A stretch of DNA of 25,768 nt from JAKJEP01 sp964580995 (GTDB taxonomy: Bacteria; Planctomycetota; Phycisphaerae; Sedimentisphaerales; SM23-30). Position 1 is the first letter of the stretch, and every line of letters starts with the position of its first letter. The translations under genes and the position numbers were made by a program. Where the stretch lies: contig CAZOMV010000086.1 in NCBI GenBank assembly GCA_964580995.1, positions 1-25,768 of the forward strand. The letters are read 5' to 3'. Below are positions 16,393-22,664 of the stretch, piece after piece. Under the pieces are notes generated by a model, which saw nothing but the letters and a program-made list of their open reading frames with translations, did no database searches and was not told where the DNA came from.

Positions 16393-17121
16393 ATGGCAGA
16401 ACTGAAAGCATTAATTTTTGATTGTGACGGCGTGCTGGTGGACACCGAAAGAGACGGCCATCGCGTTGCCTTCAACCGGGCCTTTGCCCGGAAGGGCTTC
16501 GATTTTGAGTGGGATGTGCCCCTGTACGGCGAACTGTTGAAAGTGGCCGGCGGCAAGGAGCGTATGCGGGCCTATTTCGATCAATATGGCTGGCCGGACA
16601 ATGCCGGTGACAAAGACGAACTGATCAAAGAACTGCACAAACTCAAAACCGACCTGTTTATGCAGATCATCGAAAGCGGCCAACTGCCCCTGCGGCCCGG
16701 CATCAAACGCCTGGTGGACGAAGCGCTGGCGGAGAATATCACGCTGGCGGTGTGTTCTACTTCCAACGAAAGGGCGGTTACCATGGTCGTGGAAAAAATG
16801 CTCGGCCCGGAACGCCGGAAGAAGTTTACCATCCTGGCTGGTGACATCGTCTCCAAAAAGAAACCCGATCCGGAGATCTATAACCTGGCCCGGCAGCAAC
16901 TCCAACTGAATCCTGGAGAATGTATGGTGGTTGAAGACAGCCGCAACGGCCTGCTAGCCGCTAAAGGAGCCGGTATGCATTGTCTGGTTACGGTGAGCAG
17001 CTACACCGCCGATGAGGATTTTACCGAAGCGGATCGGATTGTTGCCGAACTGGGCGATCCGCCCACTGTGCAAATTACCCTCCCGGATTTGAAAAAGATC
17101 ATGACCCATTCCCCCAAGTAA
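16393..17121 (+). CDS. HAD-superfamily sugar phosphatase, CbbY-like
   Basis: 242 residues. HAD motif I is DCDGVLVDT (nucleophile D10, acid D12), motif II VCSTSN, motif III KKKPDP and motif IV VVEDSRNG. The cap region resembles CbbY proteins in WDVPLYGELLKVAGGKERMR, then YFDQYGWP, and in SYTADEDF near the end. Characterised CbbY enzymes hydrolyse xylulose-1,5-bisphosphate, a Rubisco inhibitor. No Rubisco gene is in this window, so here it more likely acts on a sugar bisphosphate or monophosphate of the local catabolic pathway, or as metabolite repair for by-products of the neighbouring kinase or aldolase. GAGGAA (16380-16385) is a good ribosome-binding site for ATG 16393. Beta-phosphoglucomutase-like activity is an alternative. 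Confidence 0.87.
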   Translation: MAELKALIFDCDGVLVDTERDGHRVAFNRAFARKGFDFEWDVPLYGELLKVAGGKERMRAYFDQYGWPDNAGDKDELIKELHKLKTDLFMQIIESGQLPLRPGIKRLVDEALAENITLAVCSTSNERAVTMVVEKMLGPERRKKFTILAGDIVSKKKPDPEIYNLARQQLQLNPGECMVVEDSRNGLLAAKGAGMHCLVTVSSYTADEDFTEADRIVAELGDPPTVQITLPDLKKIMTHSPK

Positions 17122-17135
17122 TCAGGAAACCATGG

Positions 17136-18218
17136 ATGAGTGAAACTGGAATTACAACCAATAAACGGATACGGCCGGATACCCTAAAAAACTTTTGTGT
17201 CCAGGCCATGCGGAAACGGGGCTTATCCGAACCGGATGCCCGGGTTGCCGCCGAAGTCCTGGTGACGACCGATCAGATGGGGGTGCATTCCCACGGCGTG
17301 GTAAGTCTGAGGCGTTATTTACAGCGGATTGAAAAAGGGGGCTTGGTCGCACAGGCACCGATACAAGTGCTCCAGGAAGGGCCCGGCTGGGTCTGTCTGG
17401 ACGGCAAGGGTGTGATGGGTATGGTTTCTTGTTACCGGGCGATGGAACGGGCCATCGAAAAAGCCCGCTCAGCCGGAATTGGCTATGCGGTCCTTCGTAA
17501 CGGCAGCCACTGCGGCGCTCTGGGCTACTATGCCTCGATGGCCATGAAACAGGATATGTTCGGCCTGGCCATGAGCGGCTGTACCCCGATTATGGCCGTT
17601 CCCGGTGGCAAAGGACCGATCATGGGCAATAGCCCGCTCGCCTACGCGGTACCGGCTGGCAAAGAAAAACCGATTCTGCTGGATATGGCCCTGAGTAAGG
17701 TCGCAGCCGGCAAGATTGTAGCCGCTCATAAGATGGGCAAAGACATTCCCGACGACTGGTATGTCGATGCCGACGGGCTACCGACTACGAATTCCGGTTT
17801 ATATCCGCATATTGGGGCGATGCTGCCGATGGCCGGCCACAAGGGGTATGGACTGGCCCTGATGGTGGATATTCTTACCAGCGTCTTATCCGGCGGCGGG
17901 ATGTTGCAGCAGGTTCGGCCCTGGCTGCTGGGCGATCCTGCGGTTCCGGAAAATCTTTCCCAGTCTATGATCGCGATTGATATTAACGCCATTATGCCGA
18001 TTGACCGGTTTAAAGAACGGATGGATACCCTGATCCGGGAGATCAAAAACGCACCCAAAGCCAAAGGTTCCGACCGGATCTATCTGCCTGGTGAGATGGA
18101 ATGGGAAAAACTGGAATATAACCGGAAACATGGTATATTGTTGCCCGAAGATGTGGTGATGAATGTGAAAGGTATGGCCGAGGATGTCGGCCTGCCCATC
18201 GACGAATGGTTGGTATAA
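17136..18218 (+). CDS. Ldh2-type malate/L-lactate/ureidoglycolate-family NAD(P)-dependent dehydrogenase
   Basis: 360 residues. Family marks are GVHSHGV (SHG histidine at residue 53), NGSHCGALGYY, MGNSPLAYAVPA and MAGHKGYGLALMVDILTSVL-SGG. Members reduce or oxidise 2-oxo/2-hydroxy acids or related imines (malate, lactate, ureidoglycolate, 2,3-diketogulonate, sulfolactate), so the substrate here is probably a sugar-derived 2-hydroxy or 2-oxo acid. ATG 17136 is preferred: AGGA at 17124-17127 fits, whereas the ATG at 17132 runs into a stop after three codons. It lies 14 bp after the phosphatase gene and 29 bp before the aldolase start at 18248. Coupling with the next gene, a pyruvate-type aldolase, fits a two-step sugar-acid route. 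No signal peptide. Confidence 0.9.
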   Translation: MSETGITTNKRIRPDTLKNFCVQAMRKRGLSEPDARVAAEVLVTTDQMGVHSHGVVSLRRYLQRIEKGGLVAQAPIQVLQEGPGWVCLDGKGVMGMVSCYRAMERAIEKARSAGIGYAVLRNGSHCGALGYYASMAMKQDMFGLAMSGCTPIMAVPGGKGPIMGNSPLAYAVPAGKEKPILLDMALSKVAAGKIVAAHKMGKDIPDDWYVDADGLPTTNSGLYPHIGAMLPMAGHKGYGLALMVDILTSVLSGGGMLQQVRPWLLGDPAVPENLSQSMIAIDINAIMPIDRFKERMDTLIREIKNAPKAKGSDRIYLPGEMEWEKLEYNRKHGILLPEDVVMNVKGMAEDVGLPIDEWLV

Positions 18219-18247
18219 CCGATGCGGCCAGGATGGAGAGTGAATCT

Positions 18248-19138
18248 ATGGACAAGCGACAAAAATTAACGGGGGTGTTCGCTCCCGTTACAACTCCTTT
18301 TGTGAAGGATGAAATTGCATTCGAGCGACTGGCGGAAAATATAGCGAAATTGAATGCCTCCTCCTTGCAGGGGTATTTCGCCCTCGGCAGCAACGGGGAG
18401 AGCAATGCTCTCACTTTCGAGGAAAGCAAGGAAGTATTGAAAACCATCGTCACGGCCGCCAAGAATAAGGTTGTCATGGCCGGGGCGGGAGCGGAATCCA
18501 CCCGGGAGACCATTCGGCGAACCGAACAGGTAGCCGAACTGGGCGCCCATTTTGCCAGTGTCCTGACTCCTCATTACTTTAAAAAGCAGATGACCGATGC
18601 CATATTGATCCGGTATTATCAGGAGGTGGCCGACGCCTCTCCCCTCCCGGTCCTGCTCTATAATGCTCCGGGTTTCACCGGTATCACCTTATCGCCTAAA
18701 GTGGTCGCCGAGCTCGCGGGTCATCCCAATATCGCCGGCATGAAGGACACTTCCTCCGGCAATAAGGATGCTTATCTGAACAGTGCCCGTGGCAAAGAAT
18801 TTGTCATTCTGGCTGGTTCCGCCAATGACTTTTTCCCCAGTTTGATTCTGGGGGCGATGGGAGGCGTCTTGTCCCTGGCCAATGCCTTTCCGGAAATCTG
18901 CTGCGAATTGTATCAGTTGACTCGTCAATCCCAAATCGAACCGGCTCGCGCCCTGCACCAGAAAATCGTACAGGCCAACCAGGCCGTTTCCGGCTCTTTC
19001 GGAGTCGCCGGTGTCAAGGCGGCCATGGATCTGGCTGGTTACTTCGGCGGGGAGCCGCGTCGGCCCCTGCTTCCCCTGACCAAGGAACAAGTGGAAAACT
19101 TACAAAAAACCCTGCAAACCATCGGAGTTCTTTCATGA
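18248..19138 (+). CDS. DapA/NAL-superfamily aldolase, most like 4-hydroxy-2-oxoglutarate aldolase (HOGA)
   Basis: 296 residues from ATG 18248, chosen because GGAGAG (18235-18240) is upstream and the family N-terminus GVFAPVTTPF follows at once; the longer open frame from 18206 would overlap the previous gene. Motifs: LGSNGES, catalytic Tyr138 in LYNAPGFTG and Schiff-base Lys166 in GMKDTSSG, 28 residues apart as in the family, then LAGSANDFFPSLILGAMGG. The wording AGAGAEST, LTPHYF and YFGGEPRRPLLPL resembles animal HOGA1 more than dihydrodipicolinate synthase or N-acetylneuraminate lyase. It should cleave or form a 2-oxo acid with pyruvate or glyoxylate as product. A KDG-type aldolase is possible. 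Despite the sialidase upstream, sialic acid lyase is not the best reading. Confidence 0.88.
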   Translation: MDKRQKLTGVFAPVTTPFVKDEIAFERLAENIAKLNASSLQGYFALGSNGESNALTFEESKEVLKTIVTAAKNKVVMAGAGAESTRETIRRTEQVAELGAHFASVLTPHYFKKQMTDAILIRYYQEVADASPLPVLLYNAPGFTGITLSPKVVAELAGHPNIAGMKDTSSGNKDAYLNSARGKEFVILAGSANDFFPSLILGAMGGVLSLANAFPEICCELYQLTRQSQIEPARALHQKIVQANQAVSGSFGVAGVKAAMDLAGYFGGEPRRPLLPLTKEQVENLQKTLQTIGVLS

Positions 19139-20466
19139 ATATTCTAGCCGTCGATGTCGGAACGACCAGTATGAAACTGGCGGTCTATTCGGAAGAGATG
19201 CAGCTTCTGCACCAAGTTCAGAAAGGATACCCCATCAACAACTACGGTGGCGGCAAGGCGGACATCGAGGCGGAAAAGTGGTGGAACACCTTCCTCGAGG
19301 TCTGTAAAAGCATTCCCGAACCGCGCGAACCAATCGATCTGATCTCCTTCTCCGGTACCACGCCGGGCCTGACAGCAATGGACCAGGATGGTCGTGCTTT
19401 ACTGCCGGCCATTCTTTTCATGGACGGCCGTTCCGGAAAACAGTCCGTTACCATCCGCCAGCGGTTCGGAGAACAGTATCTGCTCGATCAAACCGCCAAT
19501 CTGCCGGTGTCTGGCGGCTGTTCGCTCTCAAGCATTCTCTGGATTAAAGAGAATCATCCGGATATTTTTCAGAAGACCGCGGTCTTCGGCCATTCCAATA
19601 CCTTCATGGTCAAACGCCTAACCGGTCAGTTCGCCATGGACCCGACCTCCGCCTCCCTCTCCTGCCTTTACAATACCTTTGTCAACAATATGACCTGGAA
19701 TGCCGACATTGCCGGTGAGTTTGGCGTACTCGATAAACTGCCGCCACTGATGCCCACTTATGCCAGTCCCGGTGGCCTGACCGAACAGGCTGCTAATGAA
19801 TTAGGCTTGAAGTCCGGCATTCCTGTCCTTATCGGCGGTAATGACGCGGTCCTGGCGGCCTTTTCCGGCGATATCATACATCCCGGCGAGATCAGCAACA
19901 TCAACGGCACCTGTGAAATCACCGCCACCTGCGTCGATCGCTGCATCCCCTCGCCCAACTACAACATTCGCACCCAGGTCCTGCCCGGTCTGTGGCTGAC
20001 CTTCTTCGTGCTGAATACCGGCGGCAAGGCCCTGGAATGGTTCCACAGCAATTTTTGCCCCGACATGCAACCGGAAGATTTTTATACTGTCTATCTCAAT
20101 CGGGCTATCGATTCGTATCTGGAAAGCGGCCAGCAGGAAAGGTATATCCCTTATTTAGCGGGTTCCCGCTACAGCACCGAACTATTAACTGCTTCTTTTT
20201 CCAAACTGAACCTGGAAACCACCCGCGAAAGACTGCTGGGCGCTCTGGTCAAAGGAAACTGCCAATATCACAAGGAAAACCTTGATGAAGTCGCTGCACA
20301 TGTCCAATTGAATGGTGCGATTCATTTAACTGGCGGCTCGGCAACTCCCGCTTTGATTCGCGCTAAAAAAATCTGGATGCGTGACTGTGATTATGTCTTC
20401 CAGGAACAATCCTCTGTCAAAGGTGCTGCCTTGCTATCTAGATATTATTTTGCCACAAAAGTTTAG
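19135..20466 (+). CDS. FGGY-family carbohydrate kinase (xylulokinase-like)
   Basis: 443 residues, a little short for the family (usually 480-520). The N-terminal ATPase lobe starts DVGTTSMKLAVYSEE, with MDGRSGK in the sugar site and the catalytic aspartate D237 in GGNDAVLAAFSG. The second lobe has NGTCE, NTGGKALEWF, LTGGSATPALIRAKKIW and SSVKGAALL, all typical FGGY blocks. It phosphorylates a sugar or polyol with ATP; the substrate (xylulose, fuculose, other ketose or polyol) is not decidable by eye. The ATG overlaps the stop of the aldolase gene (ATGA), showing translational coupling. It is the last gene of the catabolic run. No obvious terminator follows; transposase debris begins about 55 bp downstream. 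Confidence 0.9.
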   Translation: MNILAVDVGTTSMKLAVYSEEMQLLHQVQKGYPINNYGGGKADIEAEKWWNTFLEVCKSIPEPREPIDLISFSGTTPGLTAMDQDGRALLPAILFMDGRSGKQSVTIRQRFGEQYLLDQTANLPVSGGCSLSSILWIKENHPDIFQKTAVFGHSNTFMVKRLTGQFAMDPTSASLSCLYNTFVNNMTWNADIAGEFGVLDKLPPLMPTYASPGGLTEQAANELGLKSGIPVLIGGNDAVLAAFSGDIIHPGEISNINGTCEITATCVDRCIPSPNYNIRTQVLPGLWLTFFVLNTGGKALEWFHSNFCPDMQPEDFYTVYLNRAIDSYLESGQQERYIPYLAGSRYSTELLTASFSKLNLETTRERLLGALVKGNCQYHKENLDEVAAHVQLNGAIHLTGGSATPALIRAKKIWMRDCDYVFQEQSSVKGAALLSRYYFATKV

Positions 20467-20520
20467 AATTATTGTACTATATAGCTTTATTTCTAAAGGC
20501 ATATATGACGGAATCTTATA

Positions 20521-20710
20521 GTAGACACTGACACCCTAAAGTTATAGCCCCAGGGGCACAGTTTAGGGGTAAACCGGCCCTACGCATCCACTGGCTCATA
20601 CTCTTCCATAACACATACGCTAAAAAGCAAGCCAGGATATGGTCCTGGACCCGCTCCGCCTTCTGATACCAGATCGGCCGAATGGCCATGAATCTGTTTA
20701 TGGTCTTTTA
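20521..20710 (-). pseudogene. IS4/IS1634-type transposase scrap
   Basis: Reading the minus strand down from about 20707 gives MAIRPIWYQKAERVQDHILA followed by CFLAYVLWKSMSQWMRRAGL, the same conserved C-terminal block as the remnant at 290-658 but from a diverged copy. A TAA lies just upstream in frame, and no catalytic core is present. It occupies most of the 351-bp gap between the kinase and esterase genes. The remainder, 20711-20817, holds small inverted repeats (GTATT/AATAC at 20773-20785 and TGTGTC/GACACA at 20790-20806) but no gene. Confidence 0.72.
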
Positions 20711-20817
20711 TACTTGCTTTGCTGGATAGGTCCCGCTACAATCCCTTTTTCAATCGATACAAGGAGACTGCGGTATTGAAAATACAAATTGTGTCTTCGT
20801 GACACATGTGACATTTT

Positions 20818-22620
20818 ATGTCAAACGGGGTGAAAGAGATAATTGAGTCAGAATCTTCAATGATAAATATGAAATCCCAAATGCAAGAAAATGAAAGATA
20901 TAATTATGAAGGATTTTTTGTTTTTGCTCGAGTTTCAGTTATAGCGATAGCATGGCTATTTATTTCCAGGTGTTATGCAGAGAACAACTTACAAACTGAC
21001 ATTGAATTTGTCCAGCAATTTACGGAGTTCGCCAGCTATGAGAATGCCCATAATTTTTTGACGGATGATCTTCTTCAAGGTCTTGATCCGGTCCACAATG
21101 GCGGTATTAATAAAGGGGGTTGTTACATAACCAATACATCGTTAGGAGATGCGAATAGTTGTGGCGATCCCGGCCAGGCTACGCCGGTTATGAGCAGCGT
21201 ACCGTGGTATCAGATGCCTGCTTACGCTATTTTTGAACTGGCAGCATCTTCCGATATAACCGAAATCAGACTGTCCGGAGTTGTTGCGGAAGGGACGGAT
21301 GTTCCCGGAGATTCCAAAACGCCTGCCACCAGCCAGGGCGATATTTTTCTCGGGTGTTCTTATCAAACCAATCCCGGCGGCATGCCCCCGATCCGGCATA
21401 CAGAAAACGCGATTGAAGTATTATTTGAATCGGAGGATATCTGGACGCCGGTGGTTCCGGGATTAGTTTATTCCGGAACAAGAACCAATGAAAAAGGGTT
21501 TTGGCAGGGAAGTTGGAAGTTTGACCAACCTCTCGAAAATGTGCAAAAAATCAAATTTGCTTTAAGTCCTGCTTCGCAGTGGGGCAATTATGGCTCGATA
21601 ACCCGGCTGGTAGAAGCAGATGTGCTTGGGAAAAAAAGCACAAGATCCATTAAGAAAGAACTCAGGTTTATACCTTTTAACCAGGAACAATTTAGTCGTT
21701 ATGGTTTTGTTACCCATTATGAAAATGTCGGATTGAACCTTTGCTATTCCGCATCGGGTTTTGCCGTTGCATTTCAATCAGAGAAATGTCGTTTACGCTT
21801 TCATGCTCCTTCCGGAAGCCAGTATTGGATACAGATAGATGATGAGCCATATGTGACATATCAAGTATTTCCTGTTATTGATCTGTCGGCGAAGATCATG
21901 AAAAATGAAAACGATATACACACCCTTCGGGTAATTAAAAAAACCGAACCGGATACCGGGATTGAAATTTTTTCAGGGATCGAAATAAATCTCGATGGAA
22001 AAGTTTTGCCCGTGGAACCGCCTTCTTTGCCAAAAAAGAAGATTCTTTTTTTAGGTGATTCTATTACCGTAGGACTTCAGTCACCTCAAGCAGGAGAGAC
22101 GGATGTAATGAGCAGTTACGCCGGCATACTGGGTAAGAAACTGGATGCTGATATACGAGTTATTGCCAAATCGGGTATAGGGGTTCACAAAGGCTGGCGG
22201 AATGTGACGTTCCTGCCTGAACTAAAAAATATTTTAACACAGGAAAAAACGATGGGGGACTGGCAGCCGAATTTGATTGTAGTTAATCTTGGTACAAATG
22301 ATTTTTCCAGAGGCGTACCGGGTGAAGATTATCAAATGGCTATGAAAGAGCTTGTCTGCTATGTACATGAGTATTATAAAGATTCTACTATCATCGTTAT
22401 GGTTCCCTGGACGTATGGATGTTATGCGGAAGAGTTGCGAGTATTAGTCTCTGAAATATCAAAAGAGATCGAAAGTCCCATTCATTATTTACAGACGGAT
22501 CCGAAAACCTGGATTTGTCAAGAATGCATGAGTGACAATACGCACCCCAATTGGAAGGGCCACCAATACGTGGCGGATAAGCTGCATGAGGAAATTTCAC
22601 ACATAATGAACTGGAATTGA
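20818..22620 (+). CDS. Secreted SGNH-type acetyl esterase, CE2-like, with an extra N-terminal domain
   Basis: 600 residues from ATG 20818; the start is uncertain because no strong ribosome-binding site is visible, and ATG 20881 would place the hydrophobic VFARVSVIAIAWLFIS signal segment nearer the N-terminus. Residues about 65-275 form an uncharacterised beta-rich, possibly carbohydrate-binding domain. Residues about 283-400 look like the jelly-roll that precedes the catalytic domain in CE2 esterases (HYENVGLNLCYSASGFAVAF ... RVIKKTEP). The SGNH hydrolase domain has GDSITVG (Ser415), NLGTNDFS (Asn494) and DNTHPNWKGH (Asp573, His576). CE2 enzymes remove O-acetyl groups from xylan or other glycans, a plausible role here alongside the glycosidases. 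Its TGA overlaps the upstream limit of the next open frame. Confidence 0.82.
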   Translation: MSNGVKEIIESESSMINMKSQMQENERYNYEGFFVFARVSVIAIAWLFISRCYAENNLQTDIEFVQQFTEFASYENAHNFLTDDLLQGLDPVHNGGINKGGCYITNTSLGDANSCGDPGQATPVMSSVPWYQMPAYAIFELAASSDITEIRLSGVVAEGTDVPGDSKTPATSQGDIFLGCSYQTNPGGMPPIRHTENAIEVLFESEDIWTPVVPGLVYSGTRTNEKGFWQGSWKFDQPLENVQKIKFALSPASQWGNYGSITRLVEADVLGKKSTRSIKKELRFIPFNQEQFSRYGFVTHYENVGLNLCYSASGFAVAFQSEKCRLRFHAPSGSQYWIQIDDEPYVTYQVFPVIDLSAKIMKNENDIHTLRVIKKTEPDTGIEIFSGIEINLDGKVLPVEPPSLPKKKILFLGDSITVGLQSPQAGETDVMSSYAGILGKKLDADIRVIAKSGIGVHKGWRNVTFLPELKNILTQEKTMGDWQPNLIVVNLGTNDFSRGVPGEDYQMAMKELVCYVHEYYKDSTIIVMVPWTYGCYAEELRVLVSEISKEIESPIHYLQTDPKTWICQECMSDNTHPNWKGHQYVADKLHEEISHIMNWN

Positions 22621-22664
22621 ATATCGCAATTGGTATGTTCTTGCCTCGAATATGGAGAAAAACA

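Noticed and set aside
18248..19138. N-acetylneuraminate lyase (nanA) reading, prompted by the sialidase nearby
   Set aside because: The sequence reads GSNGES rather than the GSTGE common in NanA, and the overall wording is closer to HOGA-type aldolases; no other sialic acid genes are present.
20773..20810. Small inverted repeats (GTATT/AATAC and CACATGTG) considered as GntR operators, with GTATTGATAC at 4948-4957
   Set aside because: The half-site spacings differ and the matches are too short to separate from chance.
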